Origin: Halomonas sp. I5-271120
GTDB lineage: Bacteria > Pseudomonadota > Gammaproteobacteria > Pseudomonadales > Halomonadaceae
Direction: 5' to 3'
Assembly: GCF_030553075.1 (NCBI RefSeq)
Contig: NZ_CP130701.1
Span: 1,674,001-1,738,000 of the forward strand
Length of the DNA: 64,000 nt
Shown here: one piece after another, positions 11,818-21,184 of the stretch
How the letters are laid out: every line of letters begins with the position of its first letter
Position numbering within the stretch: the first letter of the stretch is position 1
Notes under the pieces: model-generated
Seen by the model: only the letters and a program-made list of their open reading frames with translations
Databases searched by the model: none
Told to the model about the DNA's origin: nothing
Program-made: the position numbers and the translations under genes

Positions 11818-13191
11818 TCAGTCTGCCGTGGCGTGGCCCAGGGTCTTCAGCACTCTGGCCTTTGAGGCGGTCTCGCGCTCAGCGTAGAGCGCGAGCTCAT
11901 CGGTAACGGCGGCCCCCAGCGCGGCTTCGAAGGCCTCGCGGTTGGCGTGGCCGGCATAGGCGTCGCTCTGTTCCCCGCCGAGATTCGACTGAAAGATGCC
12001 CGCCGCACTGACCGGCAGGAAGTCCTCATAGGTGATCGGTCGGGCCGTTACCAGCCCCTGCTCGATCAGTGCTTCCAGATCCGTTTCATGGCCTGCATGG
12101 GGCGTGCGCCCGGCGTCGGTGAGGCGGTACTCGAAGAAAGCCAGCTCCTCGCGACGCAGGGTCGCCTCATCATCCGGAAACTCGCCGAAAACCTCGGCCA
12201 GTGCCTGCTGGTGGGTTTCGTTGGCGAGTCCGCGGGTCTTTTCCCGGGAGGCGCCAAGCAGGCGGTCATAAAGCGCCCGGCCCTTGCCGGTCAGCGCCAC
12301 GCCGCGCTGTTCGATCTCGCCGAAGCGGGCGGTGTGTGTGCCTTGGCCTTCGCCCTTGAAGTGAGTCGGTTCCTCAAGGGCCTTGAAGCTGGTCTGGCGC
12401 AGCAGGATCGGGCAGTCGCGACGGGGCGGCCCCTCGATGATGTCCTTGGCGTTCATGCCGGCGGCCGGCATGCGCTTCTGGACCTCGTCGATATCCAGGG
12501 TGCGCGGCGTCAGGTGGTTGATGTGCGGGCCGCGGAAGCAGACCACGTCGGCGATCAGCCGATGCTCGGCGTGCAGCGCCTCATAGGTGGCGAGGTCCAC
12601 GGTCGCGTCGGTATGCCAGCGAAAGGTCTCCAGTGCCTCGGCGACGAAGCGCTCGGCCTGGGCATTGCTGAGACCGCCCTGGGATTCGCTGAGCGCGATC
12701 AATTCTCTGGCGCCGCCGGTGAAGATATCGCGCTCGGCGAGGATCGCTGCGGCGCGCTCGCGAAGTGTGGGGCTCTCGATCAGCTCCAGGCGCAGCAGCG
12801 AGGTGAAGACCCGGAAGGGGTTACGGGAGAGGGCGGCATCATCGATGGGCCGAAAGGCGGTGGAATGCACCGGCACCCCGGCCTCGGAGAGATCGTAGTA
12901 ACCGACCGGGTGCATGCCCATCACCGCGAACAGCCGGCGCAGCATAGCAAGCTCCGCCGCGGTGCCGACCCGAATGGCGCCGTGGCGCTCGACCCCGAGG
13001 CGATTCAGCTCGTCATGAGCCTCGAGTCGCTCGGCAAGCGCGCTGTTGCGCGCGAGGGTCTCGCGATTCACGTCTTCCACCAGCGCGAGTAGCGTCTCGT
13101 ACTGGGGCACCTCGGCCTGATACATGGCCGACATCGCCTTCGAAAAGCGGTCGCGGATCTCATCGGGAGAAACGAGAGACGGTGTAGTCAT
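11818..13191 (-). CDS. hglS: 2-oxoadipate dioxygenase/decarboxylase family protein (DUF1338, HglS/YdcJ)
   Basis: Encodes 457 residues of the DUF1338 / HglS family (VOC superfamily fold), near the usual length of about 460. Known members are Fe(II) enzymes that convert 2-oxoadipate to D-2-hydroxyglutarate in D-lysine breakdown. The sequence shows the family's histidine-containing metal-site neighbourhoods (HSTAFRPIDD near residue 110, HINHLTPRTLDID near residue 222) and a C-terminal segment with FLPVSAAGIFQSNLG. A LysR-type gene is divergently transcribed upstream and probably controls it. No other lysine catabolic genes are in the window, so the substrate is assigned from family only. Confidence 0.82.
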   Translation of the reverse strand: MTTPSLVSPDEIRDRFSKAMSAMYQAEVPQYETLLALVEDVNRETLARNSALAERLEAHDELNRLGVERHGAIRVGTAAELAMLRRLFAVMGMHPVGYYDLSEAGVPVHSTAFRPIDDAALSRNPFRVFTSLLRLELIESPTLRERAAAILAERDIFTGGARELIALSESQGGLSNAQAERFVAEALETFRWHTDATVDLATYEALHAEHRLIADVVCFRGPHINHLTPRTLDIDEVQKRMPAAGMNAKDIIEGPPRRDCPILLRQTSFKALEEPTHFKGEGQGTHTARFGEIEQRGVALTGKGRALYDRLLGASREKTRGLANETHQQALAEVFGEFPDDEATLRREELAFFEYRLTDAGRTPHAGHETDLEALIEQGLVTARPITYEDFLPVSAAGIFQSNLGGEQSDAYAGHANREAFEAALGAAVTDELALYAERETASKARVLKTLGHATAD

Positions 13192-13574
13192 GGGGCATGT
13201 CTCCTGAGTGTCGGTTTGTCTGGGGATGGCAGGTGGCTAGCGGCAGTGATCACGGCCCTGAGTTCCAATGGGGTGGATAGCCGCACGCCTCGCTAGCCGC
13301 TGCGCGTGATAAAGGGATGCCTTGATCAAACCAGTCGGCAGGCGAAACGACAAACGAAAAAAAGCGCGCTATCCATTCCATTGGGTCATGCATTAGTGGC
13401 GCAGCATGCCCGCCATGGCGACTTGTGAGCCGATTTAGAGGAAGGTCAGCCATAGTAAAAGGCATGGCATGCCTGTAAAGAATGACTCGACAAGCCTAGC
13501 CATACGACCGAGACATCAGGTAACAGAGGCGATGATTGTCTAGAATGGCCCTTTTGCTGAGGAAACGCATCGCC
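13192..13574. promoter_or_regulatory. Divergent promoter region between the hglS-like and LysR genes
   Basis: 383 bases with no credible gene. The arrangement (LysR regulator divergent from a metabolic gene) implies LysR binding sites here, but I could not pick a convincing T-N11-A operator or sigma-70 hexamers by eye. A short frame at 13250-13465 on the minus strand has no family features and is not called. Confidence 0.4.
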
Positions 13575-14468
13575 ATGACGGCCCGTCATCTGCCTTCGAC
13601 CACCACCCTGCAATGCTTCGAGGCAGCGGCCCGCCATATGAGTTTCACACGGGCCGCCGAGGAACTGAGCCTGACCCAGAGTGCGGTCAGCAAGCAGGTC
13701 GCGCAGCTTGAACACTACCTTCAGCACAAGCTGTTTCGGCGCGTGCGGCGCTCGCTGGTGCTGACGCCTGAGGGCTCCTTGTACCTTACTGACGTGCGCA
13801 AGATATTGGCGCAGATCGAAATGTCGGCCAATACCATCATGACCTACAGCGGGCATAGCGAGGTGTTGCGGGTGGCGACCCTGCCGACCTTCGGCACGTC
13901 CTGGCTGACGGCTCATCTGCCGGCCTTCTTCGAGGCGTATCCGCGCATCAGCCTGAATGTCACCGATCGAGTGCAGGCCTTCGATCTCGAGCAGGAAGAC
14001 ATCGATGTGGCCTTCTTCCACGGCCATGGCCGCTGGCCCAACCTGGAATGCCACAAGCTGTTCGATGAACAGGTCGTGGCGATTGGTTCGCCGAGCTACC
14101 TCGACCGGTTGCGCCTGGATTCGGCTACGGACCTGATCGAGGCGCGCCTGCTGCATCTCTCCACTCGCCCCGATGCGTGGCATCGCTGGTTTGCCGAACA
14201 GGGCATCACCACCCATCGCAGCTACCATGGAACGCGTTTCGAGACCTTCCAGATGCTGATGAGCACCGTGATGGCAGGAGGCGGCCTGGCGCTAGTGCCG
14301 CGTTTCCTGGTCGAGGATGAGCTGGCCGCAGGGCGGCTGTGCTGCGCCTGGCCTCATGTTCTCGAGGGACCGGATGCCTACTACCTGGTCTACCCGGAAC
14401 CTCTTGGCGAACTCGCCAAGGTACGTCACTTTGTATCGCATATTCTGGCCTGCGCCCGCAGGACCTGA
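13575..14468 (+). CDS. LysR-type transcriptional regulator
   Basis: Encodes 297 residues from the ATG at 13575, which has an AGGAAA ribosome site upstream; an earlier TTG at 13536 in frame is not used in this family. The N-terminal winged helix-turn-helix (about 5-65) contains FEAAARHMSFTRAAEELSLT followed by the recognition helix. The C-terminal effector domain (about 90-290) resembles the GcvA/AmpR-like subgroup. Its divergent neighbour is the hglS-like dioxygenase, so the likely ligand is a lysine-catabolism intermediate; this is inference from position. Confidence 0.88.
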   Translation: MTARHLPSTTTLQCFEAAARHMSFTRAAEELSLTQSAVSKQVAQLEHYLQHKLFRRVRRSLVLTPEGSLYLTDVRKILAQIEMSANTIMTYSGHSEVLRVATLPTFGTSWLTAHLPAFFEAYPRISLNVTDRVQAFDLEQEDIDVAFFHGHGRWPNLECHKLFDEQVVAIGSPSYLDRLRLDSATDLIEARLLHLSTRPDAWHRWFAEQGITTHRSYHGTRFETFQMLMSTVMAGGGLALVPRFLVEDELAAGRLCCAWPHVLEGPDAYYLVYPEPLGELAKVRHFVSHILACARRT

Positions 14469-14573
14469 CGTGTTCGCGCTGAGCCGCACAGCCCCGGGCT
14501 GTTCACCGGCAAGGGAGACAGCGATAATCCCATTCCCTGTAGCTACCCTGGCGTTGATAAGAGAGCAGCACCG

Positions 14574-15464
14574 GTGACCGATACGTGTTCCCTACCAACC
14601 GCCAGAGCGTGCGGATTTCACCTGGGGCTCGCCATGTGGGCCAACGAGGAGTGGCGCGGCGGGCTCTATCCGCCTCATGGAAGCCAGGGCGATCGCCTGC
14701 CGGACTATGCGCGGGTTTTCTCCACGGTGGAGGGCAACACCACCTTCTATAGCGGCACACCCCGTGCCGACACCGTGGCTGCCTGGGCCCGTCAGGCACC
14801 GGCGGATTTCCGTTTCTGTTTCAAGTTGCCCGGCGCCCTGACCCATGAACGGCGCTTGACCGGCATCGAGGCCGACGTTGATGATTTTCTCGCGGCACTC
14901 TCGCCGCTGCACGATCGCCTCGGGCCGGTGATGATTCAGCTGCCACGGGACTTCGGGCTTGAGGAGTTACCGAGACTCGAGGCATTACTGGAGCGCTGGC
15001 CCGCCAGCATTCCCGCCAGTGTCGAAGTCCGTCACCCCGAATTTTTCCACAAGGGGAACGCCGAGGCGGCTCTCAACCGATTGTTGATAACTCATGGGGT
15101 GGATCGAGTAATGCTTGACGTGCGGCCCTTGTTTGCTACGCCTGCGGGGGATGATGCGCGGCTGGCTAGAGCGCAGAGCGAAAAGCCCAAACGCCCATTA
15201 CACGTGATCTCAACGGCACAACAGCCGGTGGTGCGCTTCATTGGTCACTTCGATGCGACCATCAATGAGGCCCGTTTTACGCCTTGGGTTGACAGGCTAT
15301 GCCTGTGGATAAAACAGGGGAAAACCCCTTTTCTCTTTGTGCATACACCCGACAATCGACAGGCGCCGGCCCTGGCAAGAGCCTGTCATGATCGCCTCGC
15401 TGCGCGGCTTGCACTAACCCCTTTGGCCCCCTTTCCCGGCGAGCGCCAGGCGAGCCTTTTCTAG
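14574..15464 (+). CDS. DUF72 domain-containing protein (YecE family)
   Basis: Encodes 296 residues from a GTG start. The family has a TIM-barrel-like fold and no established biochemical role. Recognisable family segments are GLAMWANEEWRG near the N-terminus, VEGNTTFY, FRFCFKLPGALTHERRL, and FIGHFDATINEARFTPW with the conserved C-terminal tryptophan. It stands alone between the LysR gene and the symporter, about 105 bases after the former. The body of the gene contains one exact DnaA-box 9-mer (15304-15312, TGTGGATAA), which I regard as coincidence. Confidence 0.82.
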   Translation: MTDTCSLPTARACGFHLGLAMWANEEWRGGLYPPHGSQGDRLPDYARVFSTVEGNTTFYSGTPRADTVAAWARQAPADFRFCFKLPGALTHERRLTGIEADVDDFLAALSPLHDRLGPVMIQLPRDFGLEELPRLEALLERWPASIPASVEVRHPEFFHKGNAEAALNRLLITHGVDRVMLDVRPLFATPAGDDARLARAQSEKPKRPLHVISTAQQPVVRFIGHFDATINEARFTPWVDRLCLWIKQGKTPFLFVHTPDNRQAPALARACHDRLAARLALTPLAPFPGERQASLF

Positions 15465-15806
15465 CGGGTCTTTTCTGAGGTTGTGGCCCTGCATGAGGGG
15501 CAATCTGCTCTGGCTATCGCGATCATGATCGGATAGTTTTATGGCCCTCATGCCGTTTACCATTCGATATTGTGGGGTTTTGCGTGAAACCCGCACGGAT
15601 TCTCGCAATATCACGGCATGAAAGTCGTGCCTTGTGCCCCGACCAGGGAATGAGACGCGGCGGCTAGCGGCGGAGATCCTGCCCGGATCCTGTCATGCCC
15701 TTGATTGGCATCGTGTGATCCATGATGCCGCGGACGTGGCAATAACAAGCACAAGCCGTCATCGCATCTGACCGATCGTTGGCGACACGCAACCTCAAGG
15801 TGAATC
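15465..15806. other. Non-coding region upstream of the symporter, with a nested inverted repeat
   Basis: 342 bases without a credible gene. It contains a nested inverted repeat: outer arms CATGCCG (15549-15555) / CGGCATG (15614-15620) and inner arms GATATTG (15566-15572) / CAATATC (15606-15612), with a small GGGTTT/AAACCC hairpin inside. I compared it by eye with the glycine riboswitch expected before some sodium:amino acid symporters and saw no match. Confidence 0.55.
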
Positions 15807-17147
15807 ATGTCCAAACTATCCCACGCACATTGGTCGTCAAAGCTGACCTTTATCCTCGCGGCCACCGGTTCCGCGGTCGGCCTTGGTAATATCTGGAAAT
15901 TTCCCTACATGGTGGGCGAAAGCGGCGGTGCCGCCTTCGTGCTGGTGTACCTGCTGTGTATCGCCCTGATCGGGCTGCCCATTTTGACCGCCGAGTGGCT
16001 GATCGGGCGTCGCGGTCAGGAGAACCCGGTTAACTCGATGGCCGAGTTGGCCAAGAGCGCGGGGCGCAGCAAGGGCTGGGTGATGGTAGGGGTCAGCGGC
16101 GTGCTGGGCGCTTTCCTGATCCTGTCCTTCTATAGCGTCATCGGTGGCTGGTCGCTGTCCTACACCCTGAGCTCGGTCACCGGTGACTTCACCGGCCAGG
16201 ATGCCGACGCCATCGGTGGACTCTTCTCTGGCATGCTGGGCAACCCGGGACAGCTGCTGCTGTGGCACTCGGTCTTCATGCTGCTGGTGATCGGCATTGT
16301 GGCTCGCGGCGTAACCAAGGGGCTCGAGGGCGCAGTGCGTACCCTGATGCCGGCACTTGGCGTGCTGCTGGTGGTGCTGGTGGGCTACGGCATGACAACG
16401 GGCTATTTCGGTCAAGCGGTAAGCTACCTGTTCAATCCCGACTGGACCAAGCTCACTGGAGAAGTGGTGCTGGCGGCGCTGGGCCATGCCTTCTTCACCC
16501 TGTCGCTGGGCATGGGCATCATGATGGCCTACGGCTCCTACCTCGGTGAGGAGGTCAACCTGCTCAAGACCGCCCGCACCGTGGTGATCATGGATACCGT
16601 CATCGCTCTGGGCGCTGGCCTCGCAATCTTCCCGATCGTCTTCGCCAATGGCCTGGACCTGAACTCTGGGCCGGGGCTGATCTTCGTCACCCTGCCGCTC
16701 GCCTTCGGTAACATGACCGGCGGCATGCTGCTGGGCCTGATGTTCTTCTTGCTGCTGACCTTTGCCGCTCTGACGTCGGCGATCTCGCTGCTGGAGCCGG
16801 TCGTAGAGTTCGTCGAGGAGCGCACGCCGCTATCGCGAGTGAGCGCGACCCTGGTCGCCGGCGTGGCCACTTGGGCGCTGGGCATCGCCGCGCTGCTGTC
16901 GTTCAACGTCTGGAGTGAGGTGCTGTTCTTCGGCCTGAATATCTTCGACCTGCTCGACAAGCTGACCAGCAAGTTCCTGCTGCCGCTAACCGGCCTTGGC
17001 GTCATCATGTTCGTTGCCTGGGGACTCGACAAGGAAGGCGTACGCAAGGAACTGGGGATGGATATCTACGACTTCAGCCTGTGGAACCTGATCACGCGCT
17101 ATGTCGCGCCGATTGGCGTGCTGGCGGTGTTCGTTTCCAGCCTCTGA
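15807..17147 (+). CDS. Sodium-dependent transporter of the neurotransmitter:sodium symporter (NSS/SNF) family
   Basis: Encodes 446 residues with about 11-12 hydrophobic segments, the size of bacterial NSS proteins such as LeuT, TnaT and MhsT. The first helix has the family signature: LAATGSAVGLGNIWKFPY, the broken helix that forms the Na+ and substrate sites. Such proteins import amino acids with sodium, which suits a halophile. The ATG follows an AAGGTG ribosome site. The substrate cannot be told from sequence by eye. A GC-rich hairpin about 100 bases after the stop may terminate it. Confidence 0.9.
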   Translation: MSKLSHAHWSSKLTFILAATGSAVGLGNIWKFPYMVGESGGAAFVLVYLLCIALIGLPILTAEWLIGRRGQENPVNSMAELAKSAGRSKGWVMVGVSGVLGAFLILSFYSVIGGWSLSYTLSSVTGDFTGQDADAIGGLFSGMLGNPGQLLLWHSVFMLLVIGIVARGVTKGLEGAVRTLMPALGVLLVVLVGYGMTTGYFGQAVSYLFNPDWTKLTGEVVLAALGHAFFTLSLGMGIMMAYGSYLGEEVNLLKTARTVVIMDTVIALGAGLAIFPIVFANGLDLNSGPGLIFVTLPLAFGNMTGGMLLGLMFFLLLTFAALTSAISLLEPVVEFVEERTPLSRVSATLVAGVATWALGIAALLSFNVWSEVLFFGLNIFDLLDKLTSKFLLPLTGLGVIMFVAWGLDKEGVRKELGMDIYDFSLWNLITRYVAPIGVLAVFVSSL

Positions 17148-17243
17148 GGGTGTAGGCGTCATGGACCGTCATCGAATGCCGGTCCTGCTCCTGTCACAGA
17201 CCTAGTTACAGGGCTGGTTAAAGAGCTAGCCTGTGACAGCTCA

Positions 17244-17277
17244 GCGAGCCCCGGTCCTGCCGGGGCTCGCGGCGTTT
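17244..17277 (+). terminator. Hairpin terminator candidate after the NSS transporter
   Basis: Perfect stem GCGAGCCCCGG (17244-17254) / CCGGGGCTCGC (17260-17270) with a 5-base loop. Only a short T-run (GGCGTTT) follows. It could also serve the convergent small gene at 17295-17495. Confidence 0.65.
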
Positions 17278-17294
17278 AGCCTGGACGAACGAGG

Positions 17295-17495
17295 CTACTG
17301 GATCAGATCATCGTCGAGATCGGCGAGGTCCTGCTCCAGCCGCTTGAATTCTTTATGCAACTCGATGCCGCGGCGGGCTCTGAGGTTGCGTAACGCAGCG
17401 GATTTCTGGCGCTGCTGATGCTCGGCGACTTCCATGCTCATGAAAATATCGAGGAGTTCGCTTTTGACGGAGGACACCTGTTCGACATTACGCAT
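17295..17495 (-). CDS. Small charged hypothetical protein (66 aa)
   Basis: Encodes 66 residues from the ATG at 17495, which has AGGAGAG 5-10 bases upstream; a longer frame to 17561 lacks a ribosome site. The second half is highly charged and helical (ALRNLRARRGIELHKEFKRL, then an acidic end DLADLDDDLIQ). I do not recognise a family with confidence; its shape recalls small putative envelope-integrity proteins of pseudomonads. It is convergent with the NSS transporter and divergent from hexR. Confidence 0.6.
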   Translation of the reverse strand: MRNVEQVSSVKSELLDIFMSMEVAEHQQRQKSAALRNLRARRGIELHKEFKRLEQDLADLDDDLIQ

Positions 17496-17658
17496 GATCG
17501 ACTCTCCTGACGGGCGATGATGGTGCCAGCCGCCCTTTGAGTGCTGTCCTGCGACCGGCACCTTCCTGTTTACTATAACCCACTTGACAGGATGATGACG
17601 TTCAACGCTAAAGGAACGCGCAGCCTAAGAATGACATCAGCACCTCCGGCTGGGGCAT

Positions 17659-17762
17659 ACTGTGGCTATCGGTTATTTACCCACAGTCGCTTTTACGACG
17701 CTCCCTATCCACACTGTTACCCACAGCTATACCCACATTTTTCATCACGTTCTTTATCCACA
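17659..17762. promoter_or_regulatory. Cluster of DnaA-box-like 9-mers upstream of hexR
   Basis: On the plus strand an exact E. coli-type box TTATCCACA lies at 17754-17762. One-mismatch copies are at 17677-17685 (TTACCCACA), 17705-17713 (CTATCCACA) and 17717-17725 (TTACCCACA), and a two-mismatch copy at 17729-17737 (ATACCCACA). Four or five such words in one orientation within 86 bases is far denser than elsewhere in the window. They precede the hexR ribosome site directly. Confidence 0.55.
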
Positions 17763-17782
17763 CCCCTGCCAAGGAGCCTTCC

Positions 17783-18670
17783 GTGAGCCGTGCCCTGTTC
17801 GATGAATTGAGAAATCGCATGGAGCACTTTCGCCGCTCCGAGCAGAAGGTGGCGCGCTTCGTGCTGCGCAACCCAGAAGAAGTGATCCACATGCGCATCG
17901 TCGATCTGGCCACCGAGGCCAAGGTCAGCGAGCCTACGGTGGTACGTTTCTGCCGGGCGCTGGGCTGCAACGGTTTTCAGGACTTCAAGCTCAAGCTGGC
18001 GCAGATGCTGGCCTCGGGCAGCCAGTTCGCCCAGTTCTCGATGAACGACAGCGACAGCGTCGCCGAGTTTTCTCACAGCATCTTCGACTCCACCGTCGGC
18101 ACCCTGCTGTCGGTGCGCGACCGGCTGGACAACGAGGCGCTGAACCAGGCCATCAATGCGTTGGCCATGGCCAACCGGGTCGAGTTCTACGGCTTCGGCG
18201 CCTCCGGTGCGGTGGCCGCGGATGCCCAGCACAAGTTCTTTCGCCTGCAGATATCCACAGCGGCCTATACCGACCCGCACATGCAGAACATGTCCGCTGC
18301 GACACTCAAGCAGGGCGATGTGGTGGTGGCGATCTCCCAGACCGGACGCACCCGGGCGCTGGTGGATAGCGTCAGGCGCGCCCGCGCGGTGGGGGCCACG
18401 GTGATCGGTCTGTGCCCCAGCCACTCGCCGCTGGCCGACGAGGTCAGCATGCCGCTTTATATCGATGTCCACGAGGACACCGAGATCTATACGCCGATGA
18501 GTTCACGCATCGCGCATTTGGTACTGATCGACGTGTTGGCGGTGGGGGTGGCCAAGACCCGTGGGCCCAAGCTTGCCGAGCAGCTCAAGGCGGTCAAGAA
18601 GAGCCTCAACCCGCTGCGCTTTCCCGAGCAAGAGGATGCGCCGGGTGAGAGTGACGACCCGCAGGACTAG
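17783..18670 (+). CDS. hexR: RpiR-family transcriptional regulator HexR
   Basis: Encodes 295 residues from a GTG preceded by AAGGAG. The N-terminal RpiR helix-turn-helix (about 1-78) contains LATEAKVSEPTVVRFCRALG, and a SIS sugar-phosphate-binding domain (about 120-255) contains YGFGASGAVA and SQTGRTRAL. HexR represses central carbon genes (Entner-Doudoroff and related enzymes) and is released by 2-keto-3-deoxy-6-phosphogluconate in studied gammaproteobacteria. Those target genes (zwf, edd, eda) are not next to it here. The region in front of it is crowded with DnaA-box-like words. Confidence 0.88.
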   Translation: MSRALFDELRNRMEHFRRSEQKVARFVLRNPEEVIHMRIVDLATEAKVSEPTVVRFCRALGCNGFQDFKLKLAQMLASGSQFAQFSMNDSDSVAEFSHSIFDSTVGTLLSVRDRLDNEALNQAINALAMANRVEFYGFGASGAVAADAQHKFFRLQISTAAYTDPHMQNMSAATLKQGDVVVAISQTGRTRALVDSVRRARAVGATVIGLCPSHSPLADEVSMPLYIDVHEDTEIYTPMSSRIAHLVLIDVLAVGVAKTRGPKLAEQLKAVKKSLNPLRFPEQEDAPGESDDPQD

Positions 18671-18800
18671 TGGCATGCCGGCCCGTGTTGGCTCCATGAT
18701 GACTTCCTGAAAAGCACGGCAGCGGCGCCGGCAGACGGCCCGCCCCGGGGCCTGATTATGCTAAGCTAGGCGTCCATTTTTCGACCCGAAGTGCCCCGCT

Positions 18801-20996
18801 ATGGATGACGTCACGGCGATTCTCGATCACCTCAACGCGGCCCAGCGCGAGGCCGTCAGTGCCCCCCAGGGCAACATGCTGGTGCTGGCGGGTGCCGGCT
18901 CGGGCAAGACCCGGGTGCTGGTGCATCGAATCGCCTGGCTGATGCGCACCGAGGGCCTGTCGCCCTATGCCATTCTCGCCGTGACCTTTACCAACAAGGC
19001 GGCCCGGGAGATGCGCACCCGGCTGGAAGCCTTGCTGGGTCAGTCGCTGCGCAATGTCTGGGTCGGCACCTTCCACTCCATCGCCCATCGGCTGCTGCGC
19101 ACCCACTGGCAGGACGCTCGCCTGCCCCAGCACTTCCAGATCCTCGACAGCGATGACCAGCTGCGCCTGGTCAAGCGTCTGCTCAAGGACCACAACATCG
19201 ACGACGAGCGCTTCCCGCCGCGCCAGGTGCAGTACTTCATCTCCGGCTGCAAGGAAGAAGGCCTGCGCCCCCATCAGGTGCAGACCCATGGCGATGCTTA
19301 TCTCGGCCAGATGGTCGAGCTCTACGAGCGCTATCAGCTGACCTGCGAGCGCGGTGGCCTGGTCGATTTCGGCGAACTGCTGCTGCGAAGCCTGGAGCTT
19401 CTGCGCGATAATCCAGCGTTGCTCGCCCACTACCGGGAGCGCTTCGCCCATGTGCTGGTCGACGAGTTCCAGGACACCAACACCCTGCAGTACGCTTGGC
19501 TTAAGCTGCTCACCGGCGAACAGGCCGGCATCACGGTGGTCGGCGACGATGACCAGTCGATCTATGGCTGGCGCGGCGCCCGGGTCGAGAACATCCGCCG
19601 CTTCGAGCAGGAGTTCACGGACACCAAGACGGTGCGTCTGGAACAGAACTATCGCTCGACCAGCGCCATCCTCGAGGCGGCCAACGCCCTGATCAGCCAG
19701 AACACCGGGCGCATGGGCAAGGAGCTGTGGACCGACGGCGAGCGCGGCGCGCCGATCTCGTTGTACGCGGGCTTCAATGATCTGGACGAGGCGCGCTACA
19801 TCGTCGATACCATCGCCTCCCAGGTGAAGGAAGGCACCGCGCGGCGTGAGATCGCTATCCTGTATCGCTCCAACGCTCAGTCGCGGGTGCTCGAGGAGAC
19901 CCTGATCCGCCAGGGCATGCCGTACCGCATCTACGGCGGCCAGCGCTTCTATGAGCGCCTGGAGATCAAGAACGCCCTGGCCTACCTGCGGCTGCTGCTG
20001 AACCGGGAGGATGACGCCTCTCTTGAGCGGGTGATCAACGTGCCGGCTAGGGGCATTGGCACCCGCACCGTGGAGATTCTGCGCGAGCGGGCGCGGATCA
20101 CTGACGTTTCCCTGTGGCAGGCGCTGCACGACTGCCTCGCTGACGCCACCCTCAAGGGCCGCGCCGGCAATGCGGTACGGGCCTTCAGCGAGCTGATCGA
20201 GCGCTTCGACAACGACACCGCTGGCATGGCGCTGCACGAGATCATCACCCACGTCACCCAGCAGTCCGGGCTGGTCGAACACCACCGCAGCGAGAAGGGC
20301 GAGAAGGGCCAGGCCCGTGTCGAGAACCTCGATGAGCTGGTCAATGCCGCCCGCGCCTTCACCCAGGGCGATGCCCTGAACGGCCAGGAGGTCGGCGAGG
20401 GCGCCGCCGCGATGGAGCCGTTTCTTGCCGAGGCGGCGCTCAATGCCGGCGATCACGAGGCCGACGACTTCGAAGACTGCGTGCAGCTGATGACCCTGCA
20501 CTCGGCCAAGGGGCTCGAGTTTCCGGTGGTATTCATCGCCGGCGTCGAGGAGGGCCTCTTCCCGCACAAGATGTCGATGGAAGAGCCGGGCCGCCTAGAA
20601 GAGGAGCGCCGGCTGTGCTACGTGGGCCTGACGCGGGCCATGACCAAGCTCTACCTGACCCACGCCGAACTTCGCCGCCTGCACGGCAAGGAGACCTTCC
20701 AGCGGCCGTCGCGCTTCCTGCGCGAAATTCCGGCGGAGTATCTCGAGGAAGTGCGCCTGCGCGGCCAGATCTCGCGGCCGGTGACCGCTGGCCATGCCCC
20801 GTCCCAGTCCTCTGTTGACGGCGGCGACGACCTGCCTTCGCTGTCGCTTGGGCAGCGGGTCAGCCACCCGGTGTTCGGCGAAGGGGTGATCCTCAACGCC
20901 GAGGGCGCAGGTGAGCGCGCCCGGGTGCAGGTCAGCTTCGAGGGCGAAGGCGACAAGTGGCTGGTGCTGGGGTTTGCCAAGCTGACGCCGCTATAG
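18801..20996 (+). CDS. uvrD: DNA helicase II (UvrD)
   Basis: Encodes 731 residues, close to the E. coli length of 720, and matches it from the first residues (LNAAQREAV). It is a superfamily 1 3'-5' helicase for nucleotide excision and mismatch repair. Motifs in order: GAGSGKT (31-37), TFTNKAAREM, DEFQDTN, GDDDQSIYGWRGA, the NYRST motif, TLHSAKGLEFPVVF and VGLTRAM. The C-terminal tail (from about 660) carries the Tudor-like GQRVSHPVFGEGVI segment that contacts RNA polymerase in UvrD/PcrA. The large minus-strand frame across it is a shadow. Confidence 0.96.
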   Translation: MDDVTAILDHLNAAQREAVSAPQGNMLVLAGAGSGKTRVLVHRIAWLMRTEGLSPYAILAVTFTNKAAREMRTRLEALLGQSLRNVWVGTFHSIAHRLLRTHWQDARLPQHFQILDSDDQLRLVKRLLKDHNIDDERFPPRQVQYFISGCKEEGLRPHQVQTHGDAYLGQMVELYERYQLTCERGGLVDFGELLLRSLELLRDNPALLAHYRERFAHVLVDEFQDTNTLQYAWLKLLTGEQAGITVVGDDDQSIYGWRGARVENIRRFEQEFTDTKTVRLEQNYRSTSAILEAANALISQNTGRMGKELWTDGERGAPISLYAGFNDLDEARYIVDTIASQVKEGTARREIAILYRSNAQSRVLEETLIRQGMPYRIYGGQRFYERLEIKNALAYLRLLLNREDDASLERVINVPARGIGTRTVEILRERARITDVSLWQALHDCLADATLKGRAGNAVRAFSELIERFDNDTAGMALHEIITHVTQQSGLVEHHRSEKGEKGQARVENLDELVNAARAFTQGDALNGQEVGEGAAAMEPFLAEAALNAGDHEADDFEDCVQLMTLHSAKGLEFPVVFIAGVEEGLFPHKMSMEEPGRLEEERRLCYVGLTRAMTKLYLTHAELRRLHGKETFQRPSRFLREIPAEYLEEVRLRGQISRPVTAGHAPSQSSVDGGDDLPSLSLGQRVSHPVFGEGVILNAEGAGERARVQVSFEGEGDKWLVLGFAKLTPL

Positions 20997-21184
20997 GCTA
21001 GCGGTGGACGCCAGGCGGGCAATGGAAGTCAGGCAGGCAAGACACAGGTGAAGCGGGCAAGAAAGGCGGGCCATGACAGGTAGACGAGCAGCGGGCTTGC
21101 CGGACAATTCGGGCTTCGCGCATACTTTGTGGCGGACACCAGCAACACCATACCGATAATCCGCTAACCGGAGCCGCATTCTTC

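Noticed and set aside
15304..15312. Exact DnaA box inside the DUF72 gene
   Set aside because: A single 9-mer inside a coding region is likely chance, unlike the cluster before hexR.
15465..15806. Glycine riboswitch before the NSS symporter
   Set aside because: The conserved aptamer core was not found; only an unrelated inverted repeat is present.
18756..20567. 603-codon minus-strand frame opposite uvrD
   Set aside because: Shadow of uvrD; repetitive Leu/Gly/Asp-rich composition with no family features.
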